This document shows positions 1-6,622 of a DNA stretch of 8,367 bases, piece after piece (positions within the stretch are counted from its first letter, which is position 1; each line of letters opens with the position of its first letter). The notes under the pieces are model-generated. The model did no database searches, was not told the DNA's origin, and worked only from the letters and a program-made list of their open reading frames with translations. The position numbers were made by a program, and so were the translations under genes. The stretch comes from Pseudomonadota bacterium (GTDB lineage Bacteria; Pseudomonadota; Gammaproteobacteria; Pseudomonadales; Azotimanducaceae): contig JAQBYL010000170.1 of the NCBI GenBank assembly GCA_027622495.1, positions 1 through 8,367 of the forward strand. The letters run 5' to 3'.

Positions 1-558
1 CGGTCCCTGTAACAGCTGCTCCCAGAAAAGCCGCCTGCTGGTCGGGTTGGAGATGGCCTTTTTAACCTGAGATCGGTGTTTCGCCGCAAACTCCGCAAGT
101 TCACCAAGCCGTGACGGCAGGCGCATTTCTAACCAGCCGCGCACAATGCGGGCAAGAGTCGGCGAACGCCCGCCGGTTGAGACGGCAGCAAGCACTGGTG
201 AGCGATCAACAATACCGGGAAAGATCACCGTGCACAGCGCGGGTTGATCCACAACGTTTACCGGTATGTTGACCTCAAGACACCGCTCATAAACCGATCG
301 ATTTACATCAATCGAATTCGTGGCCCCGATCACCAGAACCTGCCGCTCGATGTCCTGGTCGCGATATGCCCGTGTTATCCGCTGAATCTGCCCTGCTTTC
401 ACTAGCGCATCGACACCGTCGCTGACCTGCGGCGCAACCACTGTGACATCCGCGCCTGCACGAAGCAGTAGATCGATCTTGCGCGCGGCTACATTCCCAC
501 CACCAACAACCAGACAGGGCCTGCCCTTAAGATCCGCGAATAGCGGCAGGTAGTCCAT
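1..558 (-). CDS. cysG: Siroheme synthase, N-terminal part (precorrin-2 dehydrogenase/sirohydrochlorin ferrochelatase domain), truncated by window edge
   Basis: The 186 codons visible read MDYLPLFADLKGRPCLVVGG at the N-terminus, the classic start of CysG/Met8-type proteins. Residues 16-22 (LVVGGGN) form the NAD-binding glycine-rich loop of the Rossmann fold. NVVD at 101-104 places an Asp at position 104, the catalytic Asp of the dehydrogenase/ferrochelatase in Salmonella CysG. VSTGGRSPTLAR at 126-137 is the conserved segment after it. This domain oxidises precorrin-2 with NAD+ and inserts Fe2+ to give siroheme, the cofactor of sulfite and nitrite reductases. Full CysG proteins of about 460 aa also carry a C-terminal uroporphyrinogen-III methyltransferase domain; that part would lie left of position 1, so whether this is a fused CysG or a stand-alone Met8-like protein cannot be decided here. 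The ATG at 558 lies 15 nt after the serS stop with only a weak Shine-Dalgarno sequence, suggesting coupling to serS. Position 128, the Ser phosphorylated in Salmonella CysG, is Thr here. Confidence 0.93.
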   Translation of the reverse strand, partial: MDYLPLFADLKGRPCLVVGGGNVAARKIDLLLRAGADVTVVAPQVSDGVDALVKAGQIQRITRAYRDQDIERQVLVIGATNSIDVNRSVYERCLEVNIPVNVVDQPALCTVIFPGIVDRSPVLAAVSTGGRSPTLARIVRGWLEMRLPSRLGELAEFAAKHRSQVKKAISNPTSRRLFWEQLLQGP

Positions 559-573
559 GTCTTCAGGTAACGA

Positions 574-1863
574 TCATCGTGTGTTCACATTCAGGTCGAG
601 TGATGCTGCACCCCCCATGTAGGATCGAAGAGCGTCCGGGATGCCAATTCGACCTTCACCGTCCTGATAGTTCTCTAGAACGGCAACCAGCGTGCGTCCA
701 ACAGCAAGGCCAGAACCGTTCAGCGTGTGAACATACTCAGGTTTACCGGTATCCCGGTCACGGTACCTGGCCATCATTCTGCGTGCCTGGAAGTCGAGGA
801 AATTACTGCAGGAAGAGATCTCCCGGTATTGGTTCTGCCCGGGTAACCACACTTCAAGATCTACGGTCTTAGCCGCTGAAAACCCGAGATCGCCCCCACA
901 CAGGTTGACTGTGCGAAACGGAAGCTCGAGTTTTTTTAAGATGTTCTCAGCGTGACTGACCAGTTCATCCAATGTCTGCCAGGACACACCCGGGTGCACG
1001 ATATGGACCATTTCGACTTTTTCAAACTGATGCTGACGAATGATTCCTCTGGTGTCGCGGCCGTAACTGCCCGCCTCGCTGCGAAAACAAGGCGTGTGAC
1101 ATACATAGCGCCTGGGCAGCTCATCCTCTTCGAGGATCACATCTCTGAACAGATTCGTGACTGGCACTTCTGCGGTGGGGATCAGGTAGGTATCGGTTTC
1201 TGATTCCACTTTAAACTGATCCTGCGCAAACTTTGGTAACTGACCAGTTCCGTGCAGCGAATCCGCATTCACGATGTAGGGCACGTACACCTCTTCGTAA
1301 CCGTGCTCAGCAATGTGGGTGTCGATCATGAACTGTGTGAGTGCACGCTGAAGCCGGACTACCCCGCCGCGCATCACCACAAAGCGCGAACCACTGATTT
1401 TGACCGCCGCTTCAAAATCCAGTGCGCCGTTTGCACCAAGATCGACGTGGTCTTTGACCGCAAAATTAAACTGCGGTATCTGCCCCCACTTGTGCATCTC
1501 AACGTTGGCAGCTTCGTCGTCGCCTGCCGGGACGCTCTCATCCGGCAGATTAGGTATGCCACGCAAGAAAGCCTGGTAGGTATCCTGGAGAGTATTGAGG
1601 GCAGTTTTGGCAACGTCGAGACGATCGCCCAGATCGCCGACTTCGGTAACCAGCGGGGCGATGTCTTCGCCGCGGGACTTGGCCTGACCGATCAATTTGG
1701 ATTTGCTGTTGCGTTCGGCTTGCAGAGATTCGCTGCGGGCCTGCAGGTCACTACGTTGCGCTTCCAGCGACCGGAAGGCCGCAACATCCAGGTCGAAACC
1801 TTTGCGCTTCAAGCGCTGCTGCACTTCTTCCGGATTCTGCCTGAGCATTCTTATATCGAGCAT
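574..1863 (-). CDS. serS: Seryl-tRNA synthetase (class II)
   Basis: A cytoplasmic enzyme that charges tRNA-Ser (and tRNA-Sec where present) with serine. The 429-aa product from the ATG at 1863 has the usual SerRS length and begins MLDIRMLRQNPEEV, as typical family members do. Residues about 30-100 are rich in charged and Leu heptads and form the tRNA-binding antiparallel coiled-coil arm. The class II catalytic core follows: GTGQLPKF at 206-212, motif 2 around 252-284 with PCFRSEAGSYGRDTRG (258-273) and HQFEKVE, and motif 3 at 383-400 (GSGLAVGRTLVAVLE). An open frame continues 26 codons upstream to 1941, but that extension lies over the end of crcB and has no family counterpart. The ATG at 1863 has GAGG (1869-1872) at good spacing, which settles the start. 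It lies 32 nt after crcB and 15 nt before cysG, so it is probably co-transcribed with both. The run of seven A on the coding strand (931-937, Lys310-Lys311) is in frame. Confidence 0.97.
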   Translation of the reverse strand: MLDIRMLRQNPEEVQQRLKRKGFDLDVAAFRSLEAQRSDLQARSESLQAERNSKSKLIGQAKSRGEDIAPLVTEVGDLGDRLDVAKTALNTLQDTYQAFLRGIPNLPDESVPAGDDEAANVEMHKWGQIPQFNFAVKDHVDLGANGALDFEAAVKISGSRFVVMRGGVVRLQRALTQFMIDTHIAEHGYEEVYVPYIVNADSLHGTGQLPKFAQDQFKVESETDTYLIPTAEVPVTNLFRDVILEEDELPRRYVCHTPCFRSEAGSYGRDTRGIIRQHQFEKVEMVHIVHPGVSWQTLDELVSHAENILKKLELPFRTVNLCGGDLGFSAAKTVDLEVWLPGQNQYREISSCSNFLDFQARRMMARYRDRDTGKPEYVHTLNGSGLAVGRTLVAVLENYQDGEGRIGIPDALRSYMGGAASLDLNVNTR

Positions 1864-1868
1864 AACTG

Positions 1869-1872
1869 CCTC
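1869..1872 (-). promoter_or_regulatory. Ribosome binding site of serS
   Basis: GAGG on the minus strand, 5 nt before the ATG at 1863. It supports the internal ATG over the longer open frame that would begin inside crcB. Confidence 0.6.
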
Positions 1873-1895
1873 AACTGCTTTTCTCATTATCCGGC

Positions 1896-2261
1896 TTACC
1901 AGCCGGCAAATCGATTTCCAAACCAGGTTGCGACTACACAACCGCTGACTGACAACAACACATAACCAAACGCATCAACAAACCGGTGATTATCAATCAG
2001 CGAGAGTGTTTCAAGCGAGAAGGCTGAAAACGTCGTAAAACCACCCAGCACACCAACGACCAGAAACAATCTACCCCATTCCTGGAACCACTGTTGCTGT
2101 GCGCTGTGCCCCCAGATCAGACCGATCAGAAAAGAGCCGGCGATGTTAATCGCTAACGTCGCCCAGGGAAACCTGGAACCTGGCAGAATCACGGTCGCAA
2201 GCGCATAGCGTGACATGGCCCCGAGAGCACCGCCCAGAGCAACCAGGGCGAAATTCAGCAT
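1896..2261 (-). CDS. crcB: Fluoride ion channel of the CrcB/Fluc family
   Basis: A 121-aa inner-membrane protein with four hydrophobic segments, the size and layout of a single Fluc subunit, which works as an antiparallel dual-topology homodimer exporting fluoride. Diagnostic sequence: GGALGAMSRY at 10-19, the TLAINIAGSFLIG stretch at 35-47 with the pore Asn at 39, and GGFTTFSAF at 73-81, which carries the phenylalanines of the fluoride pathway and the TM3 break that holds the central Na+. Only one crcB copy is present, so a homodimer is expected rather than the two-gene heterodimer of some Gram-positive bacteria. I chose the ATG at 2261, 16 nt after the rarA stop, because the protein then starts MLNFALVALGG like the family. 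An in-frame GTG at 2291 would add ten residues overlapping rarA. No fluoride riboswitch is seen in front of it, so expression probably follows the operon. Confidence 0.95.
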   Translation of the reverse strand: MLNFALVALGGALGAMSRYALATVILPGSRFPWATLAINIAGSFLIGLIWGHSAQQQWFQEWGRLFLVVGVLGGFTTFSAFSLETLSLIDNHRFVDAFGYVLLSVSGCVVATWFGNRFAGW

Positions 2262-2277
2262 GGGGCTCTCGAAGCCC

Positions 2278-3561
2278 TCATGAGCGATCACCGCGCTTTT
2301 CCTGCGCCACCGCCTTCAAGCGTTCCAGGCGGGCTTTGATTTTGATCTCAAGGCCTCGATCTGTCGGGTGGTAATACACCGGTGTGCCCAACTCCTCGGG
2401 AAAATACTGCTCGCCTGAAGCGTACGCGTCTTTTTCATCGTGTGCGTACCGATAGTCCTTGCCATAGCCCATGCTCTTCATCATTGGTGTGGGTGCGTTT
2501 CGAAGATGCATGGGGACCGCAAGCGATGGTGTGGATCGGACATGCTCCATCGCCTCACCGAAGGCTGTATAGACCGCATTGCTTTTGGGCACACTGGCCA
2601 GATAGAGAACTGCCTGGGCAATCGCCAGCTCACCCTCCGGACTGCCGAGCCGTTCATAGGTATCCCAGGCGGCGAGGGTAATCTGCAGCGCGCGCGGGTC
2701 GGCATTGCCGATGTCTTCGCTGGCCATTCTGACCACTCTTCTTGCGATATAGATTGGATCGGCACCGCCATCGATCATGCGGCAGAACCAATACAGTGAT
2801 GCATCGGGATCACTGCCCCGCACCGATTTGTGCAGCGCCGAGATCTGTTCATAGAATATGTCGCCACCCTTGTCGAAACGGCGCGCCTTTGAACCCGCCG
2901 AATCCACTACCTGCGGCACATCCACCGTGCCATCGCTCAACTGTGCCGCCACCTCAAGGATGTTCAGGCAGCGACGTCCATCGCCGTCTGCAAGTTCACC
3001 GATCGCGACTTCGGCAGCCTGCGTCACACTGACCCCTAAAGCCGCCGCAGCACGTTGAATCAACGGTTTCATATCATCGACAGACAGGGGTTTGAGAACA
3101 TAGATGCGCGCGCGCGAAAGCAGTGCCGCATTCACTTCGAACGAGGGATTCTCAGTCGTTGCCCCGATCAGTGTGAGCAGACCGGTTTCAACGTGAGGCA
3201 GAAACGCGTCCTGCTGAGCTTTGTTGAAACGGTGTACTTCATCTATAAACAGCACGGTGGCTTTACCCTGGTCGCGATTCAGGTGCGCCACCGCAACCGC
3301 TTCGCGAACATCTTTGACACCAGCCAGAACCGCAGACATGGCAATCAGATGCATTTCAGACTCACGGGCAAGCAACCGGGCCAGGGTGGTTTTGCCGGTT
3401 CCTGGCGGACCCCACAAAATCATGGAATGGATCTGGCGAGCTTCAACCAGACGGGCAAGGGGTTTGCCCGGCGCTACCAGGTGGCGTTGGCCCGCGAACT
3501 CTTCGAGCGTTTGTGGGCGCAACCGCTCGGCTAACGGTACGCCATCATCCACCAATGACAT
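2278..3561 (-). CDS. rarA: Replication-associated recombination protein A, AAA+ ATPase (RarA/MgsA, WRNIP1 family)
   Basis: A 427-aa clamp-loader-like AAA+ ATPase that acts at stalled replication forks and gaps; the family forms tetramers and binds single-strand DNA ends and SSB. Seen in order: GPPGTGKT Walker A at 51-58; VLFIDEVH Walker B at 103-110 followed by RFNKAQQDAFLPH; sensor 1 GATTENPSFE at 133-142; LLSRAR at 147-152 with the arginine finger; sensor 2 around GDGRRCLNILE (193-203); and the C-terminal RarA-specific part with ISALHKSVRGS (240-250), GNADPRA (285-291), PKSNAVYTAF (325-334) and HLRNAPTPMMKSMGYG (352-367). Length and motif order match E. coli RarA closely. The start ATG at 3561 overlaps the end of lolA by 17 nt and has no clear Shine-Dalgarno sequence, so translation probably depends on coupling to lolA. 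The lolA-rarA pair next to ftsK is conserved in many gammaproteobacteria. Confidence 0.97.
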   Translation of the reverse strand: MSLVDDGVPLAERLRPQTLEEFAGQRHLVAPGKPLARLVEARQIHSMILWGPPGTGKTTLARLLARESEMHLIAMSAVLAGVKDVREAVAVAHLNRDQGKATVLFIDEVHRFNKAQQDAFLPHVETGLLTLIGATTENPSFEVNAALLSRARIYVLKPLSVDDMKPLIQRAAAALGVSVTQAAEVAIGELADGDGRRCLNILEVAAQLSDGTVDVPQVVDSAGSKARRFDKGGDIFYEQISALHKSVRGSDPDASLYWFCRMIDGGADPIYIARRVVRMASEDIGNADPRALQITLAAWDTYERLGSPEGELAIAQAVLYLASVPKSNAVYTAFGEAMEHVRSTPSLAVPMHLRNAPTPMMKSMGYGKDYRYAHDEKDAYASGEQYFPEELGTPVYYHPTDRGLEIKIKARLERLKAVAQEKRGDRS

Positions 3562-4219
3562 CGGTTTCTGGAGGTACTTCCAGTTTGAAGTCGCTGGATC
3601 GTATCACCGAACGATCTTTAAAGCGGAGGAACTGGATTTCAGTGACCTGATCGAGGTGATCGCGGATCGTCAGGTTGGTCAGGCGCTGCGCATCGAAGCT
3701 CAGGCGAATGTTGGCAAAGAGCGCATCGGGACTGGTAGGAACCAGTTCGAACACACCATCACCCAGATCAAAGACCGCAAAACTATCGCCCAGCACCACT
3801 TTCTCGTTGGTGAGAAGCGCAAGCGGCGTATCTTCCAACGCCTCGCTTAAGGATCGGATCGTCAGCTGTTCGAGGTCCGGGTCATAAATCTTCAGCTGAT
3901 CGCCGTCAGTGACGATGGTCTGCGGAAACGGCTCGTTCACATCCCAGCGAAAATCGGGTTTCTTCAACCGGACCTGGCCCGTGGACTGCTCCATCACCTG
4001 GCCGCGGGAGTCGCGGATCTGTTGCTCAAAATCGGCGGCAAGGCCGTCCATGCGTTCAAGTGCTGCCGCCAGGTTCCGCTTATCCATTGCCTGGTCTGCG
4101 GCATCGGAGGAAACAACGAGTGCAGACGATCGATCAATGACCCCGCTGGTGTCCTGTGCCTGGGTATTGCAGCTCATGAGCAGCACAGCCGAGAACCAGA
4201 ATGTTCGAGACCTAATCAC
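3545..4219 (-). CDS. lolA: Outer-membrane lipoprotein carrier protein LolA (periplasmic chaperone)
   Basis: LolA takes mature lipoproteins from the LolCDE transporter and carries them across the periplasm to LolB. From the GTG at 4219 the protein has 224 aa: a signal sequence (IRSRTFWFSAVLL, residues 2-14), a roughly 30-residue non-conserved linker, then the LolA fold. Recognisable parts are the helix with LERMDGLAADFEQQI (54-68), GQVRLKKPDFRWDV (81-94), IVTDGDQLKIYDPDLEQ (102-118) and a C-terminal beta-rich part with FKLEVPPETDVI. It is a little longer than E. coli LolA (203 aa), because of the linker. The frame is open to an ATG at 4249, but those ten residues lie over the conserved end of ftsK and give an overlong n-region; the GTG at 4219 overlaps the ftsK stop by 8 nt and gives a normal signal peptide, so I prefer it, though neither has a strong Shine-Dalgarno sequence. 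Odd points: a lipobox-like LMSC at 14-17 within the signal sequence, and Lys87 where E. coli LolA has the functionally important Arg43. Confidence 0.9.
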   Translation of the reverse strand: MIRSRTFWFSAVLLMSCNTQAQDTSGVIDRSSALVVSSDAADQAMDKRNLAAALERMDGLAADFEQQIRDSRGQVMEQSTGQVRLKKPDFRWDVNEPFPQTIVTDGDQLKIYDPDLEQLTIRSLSEALEDTPLALLTNEKVVLGDSFAVFDLGDGVFELVPTSPDALFANIRLSFDAQRLTNLTIRDHLDQVTEIQFLRFKDRSVIRSSDFKLEVPPETDVIGG

Positions 4220-6449
4220 GGTCTGGAACCAGCACTTCACGGCTGCCATTACTGCTCATGGAGCTGACCACACCGGCTTCTTCCATGCCCTCGATCATCC
4301 GCGCCGCGCGGTTGTACCCGATGCGTAATTTGCGCTGCACCGAAGAAATCGATGGTCGTCGGGATTCGATCACAAACGCTACCGCCTCATCGTATAAAGG
4401 ATCCTCGTTGTCAGAATTGTTTGAGCCCAGGTCCACGAACGGTTCATCATCGCCGCCGGTCAGAATGGACTCTTCATAAGCCGTCCCCCCGCGCTGTTTC
4501 CAGTCTGAAACCACGCGATGGACTTCGTCGTCGGAGACAAAGGCACCGTGAACCCGGACTGGCAGGCTGGTTCCCGGCGGCAGGTAGAGCATGTCGCCGT
4601 GACCCAGTAACTGCTCGGCACCGCCCTGGTCGAGGATGGTTCGCGAATCCACCTTGGATGACACCTGGTAGCTCATGCGGGTGGGGATGTTGGCCTTGAT
4701 CAGACCGGTGATCACATCCACGCTGGGCCGCTGCGTCGCCAACACCAGATGGATGCCTGCGGCACGCGCTTTCTGGGCGATCCGGGCGATGAGCTGCTCT
4801 ACTTTCTTGCCGACGATCATCATCATGTCGGCAAACTCGTCGATCACGACCAGGATCAAGGGGATCGTTGACAACTCTGGCGCTTCACCGTCGTTTTCTG
4901 GCGACCAGAGTGGATCGACCAGCGGGGTTCCTTTGGCAGCCGCTTCTTTGACCTTGCGGTTGTAGCCGGCCAGATTTCGAACCGCCAGCGCCGCCATAAG
5001 GCGATAGCGCCGTTCCATTTCGGCCACACACCAGTTGAGCGTCTGAGCCGCATCGCGCATATCGGTGACCACCGGTGTCAGCAGGTGCGGAATACCGTCA
5101 TAGGCCGACAGCTCGAGCATCTTCGGGTCAACCAGAATGAGGCGTACGTGCTCGGGTGTGGATTTCATCAACACACTCATCAGCAACGCGTTCACCCCTA
5201 CAGACTTACCAGACCCCGTGGTTCCGGCAATCAGCAGATGCGGCATGCGCGCGATGTCGGCCACCACGGTCTGACCGGCGATATCTTTGCCCAGAGCCAT
5301 GGTCAACGGCGATCGGGATTCCTGATAGGCGGCGGCCTGCATGGTGTCTTTCAGCCGCACGATTTCACGATGCTCATTGGGGATTTCAATACCCACCACC
5401 GACTTACCAGGGATGACTTCGACAATCCGCACGCTGATCACGGCAAGTGACCTGGCCAGATCCTTGGCCAGCGCACTGATTTTCTGGACCTTTACACCCG
5501 CCGCGGGTTGCACCTCAAAGCGGGTCACAACCGGACCGGGCAGCACTGAGACCACCTGAGCATCCACGCCAAAGTCAGCAAGCTTCAACTCGAGCAGGCG
5601 CGATATCGCCTCCAGTGAATCTTCTGAATAGCCCTTCTCGTCCTCGGGCTGGTTGGCGTCAAGCAGATCCAGATCGGGCAGTTCATGGGAGGTCTTCAGA
5701 TCAAACAGGCGTTTTTGTTCCGCAGGTGGGGCGACCACAAACGGTGCCGATTTGATCTCCGGGATTTTTCGTGGTTTCTCCGCCTGCTGAATCCGGGCGA
5801 TTTTACGTTTGGTAACCATCTTCTCAGTATGCTCTGTGTTAGTACGCACACGCTTGAGCCGATCCATCTGGCGGTCAAACCAGGCGATCGATGTGTCAAT
5901 ACCACGATGCAGCAGTCGGCCGGTAAATTCGGCTACGTCCAGCCAGGAAAAACCGATGGCTGCCTGAACGCCAATCAGCACACCGGCCAGCGAAATCAGG
6001 GTCAGGCCAATCCAGCCAAACACCACCGTCCCGGTCTGACTCAACCAGGCACCAAGAATGCCACCGGTTCCGGCCGGCAACACCGACGCCGAAAGCACAT
6101 GCATCTGAATCAGAATACAGGCGCTCAGGGTCATCCCCAGCCAACCGACAGTGCGGACGGTGATCAACACCCAGTCCATGGAGGGGGTTCGTGCCCGCAC
6201 CAGCCGAATCCCCAGCAGAATCATGCCTGCAGGCAGCAGGTAGGCCACCAGGCCGAACAGATACAGCAGCAGATCGGCAATAAAAGCGCCACTTGAGCCG
6301 ACCAGATTCCTGATTTCCGATCCCTGCCCACTGAAGCTGAAAGAGGGATCCAGCGGTGAATAGGATGCAATGGCCAGAAACGCGTATAACGCGCTGACCG
6401 AAAGCCCGATTAATCCGATTTCCCGGACCGGCACCGAAACATGAGTCAA
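4212..6449 (-). CDS. ftsK: DNA translocase FtsK (divisome-linked, XerCD/dif activation)
   Basis: A 745-aa inner-membrane DNA pump that couples chromosome segregation to septation. The N-terminal 4TM domain has hydrophobic segments near residues 11-31, 55-82, 93-118 and 140-166. A short charged linker follows (about 167-280), far shorter than the linker of several hundred residues in E. coli FtsK (1329 aa). The motor shows AGTTGSGKS Walker A (408-416), LVDPKMLELSAYDGIPHL (440-457), VVIDEFADMM Walker B (534-543), LATQRPSVDVITG (570-582) and DQGGAEQLLGHGDML (607-621). The C-terminal gamma winged helix (about 684-743; DEAVAFVIESRRPSISSVQR and YNRAARMIEGMEEAGVVS) is the part that reads KOPS and contacts XerD. 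I chose the TTG at 6449 because AAGGAG lies 7 nt before it; the frame stays open to another TTG at 6506, whose Shine-Dalgarno sequence is only 1 nt away. The gene is divergent from the PA4642-family gene and overlaps lolA. No LexA box is apparent upstream. Confidence 0.96.
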   Translation of the reverse strand: MTHVSVPVREIGLIGLSVSALYAFLAIASYSPLDPSFSFSGQGSEIRNLVGSSGAFIADLLLYLFGLVAYLLPAGMILLGIRLVRARTPSMDWVLITVRTVGWLGMTLSACILIQMHVLSASVLPAGTGGILGAWLSQTGTVVFGWIGLTLISLAGVLIGVQAAIGFSWLDVAEFTGRLLHRGIDTSIAWFDRQMDRLKRVRTNTEHTEKMVTKRKIARIQQAEKPRKIPEIKSAPFVVAPPAEQKRLFDLKTSHELPDLDLLDANQPEDEKGYSEDSLEAISRLLELKLADFGVDAQVVSVLPGPVVTRFEVQPAAGVKVQKISALAKDLARSLAVISVRIVEVIPGKSVVGIEIPNEHREIVRLKDTMQAAAYQESRSPLTMALGKDIAGQTVVADIARMPHLLIAGTTGSGKSVGVNALLMSVLMKSTPEHVRLILVDPKMLELSAYDGIPHLLTPVVTDMRDAAQTLNWCVAEMERRYRLMAALAVRNLAGYNRKVKEAAAKGTPLVDPLWSPENDGEAPELSTIPLILVVIDEFADMMMIVGKKVEQLIARIAQKARAAGIHLVLATQRPSVDVITGLIKANIPTRMSYQVSSKVDSRTILDQGGAEQLLGHGDMLYLPPGTSLPVRVHGAFVSDDEVHRVVSDWKQRGGTAYEESILTGGDDEPFVDLGSNNSDNEDPLYDEAVAFVIESRRPSISSVQRKLRIGYNRAARMIEGMEEAGVVSSMSSNGSREVLVPDRD

Positions 6450-6456
6450 ACGAACT

Positions 6457-6462
6457 CTCCTT
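6457..6462 (-). promoter_or_regulatory. Ribosome binding site deciding the ftsK TTG start
   Basis: AAGGAG on the minus strand with a 7-nt spacer to the TTG at 6449. A second strong match, AGGAG at 6508-6512, ends 1 nt before the alternative TTG at 6506, too close for normal initiation. Confidence 0.6.
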
Positions 6463-6563
6463 GAATTTCGCGGTGGAAGTGTAGCCACATTCAAAATCTG
6501 GTACAAACTCCTTTTATTTCATGTCGTTAGTCCGATGACTTGCGGCCAATCCTCTAAACCTGA

Positions 6564-6592
6564 TCGACCCCTCTCACCCTTCGAAGTATGAT
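6564..6592 (+). promoter_or_regulatory. Candidate sigma-70-type promoter for the PA4642-family/aat/bpt unit
   Basis: TCGACC at 6564-6569 (4 of 6 to TTGACA), a spacer of 17 bp, then TATGAT at 6587-6592 (5 of 6 to TATAAT). Transcription would begin near 6599 and leave a leader of about 24 nt before the ATG at 6623. A short inverted repeat, CGAA-N6-TTCG (6582-6595), brackets the -10 element; with only 4-bp arms it may be chance. I could not find an equally good promoter for ftsK on the opposite strand. Confidence 0.4.
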
Positions 6593-6622
6593 TCGCGCAT
6601 CTCGGGTAAGCAGGACACTCAA

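Noticed and set aside
1864..1895. Possible terminator or riboswitch between crcB and serS
   Set aside because: The 32-nt gap has no stem followed by a U tract and is too short for a riboswitch.
1252..1965. Plus-strand open frame of 237 codons antisense to serS
   Set aside because: It lies entirely over serS and the end of crcB, which have unmistakable family motifs; its translation resembles no family I know and it has no convincing start signal. It is a shadow of codon bias.
3106..3116. Alternating GC tract with Z-DNA potential
   Set aside because: It encodes the Ser-Arg-Ala-Arg arginine-finger segment of rarA, so codon use explains it.
3055..3850. Plus-strand open frames of 159 and 209 codons opposite rarA and lolA
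   Set aside because: Both are antisense to genes with complete motif sets and show no motifs of their own.
6224..6235. 12-bp perfect palindrome TGCCTGCAGGCA
   Set aside because: It is within ftsK codons for a membrane segment; one or two 12-bp palindromes are expected by chance in a window this long.
5685..6296. Plus-strand open frame of 203 codons antisense to ftsK
   Set aside because: It covers the ftsK membrane and linker region; the translation is low-complexity, rich in Gln, His and Asn, and shows no domain.
6507..6622. LexA box or other operator for ftsK
   Set aside because: No CTGT-N8-ACAG-like site is present, and the only inverted repeat near the promoter has 4-bp arms.
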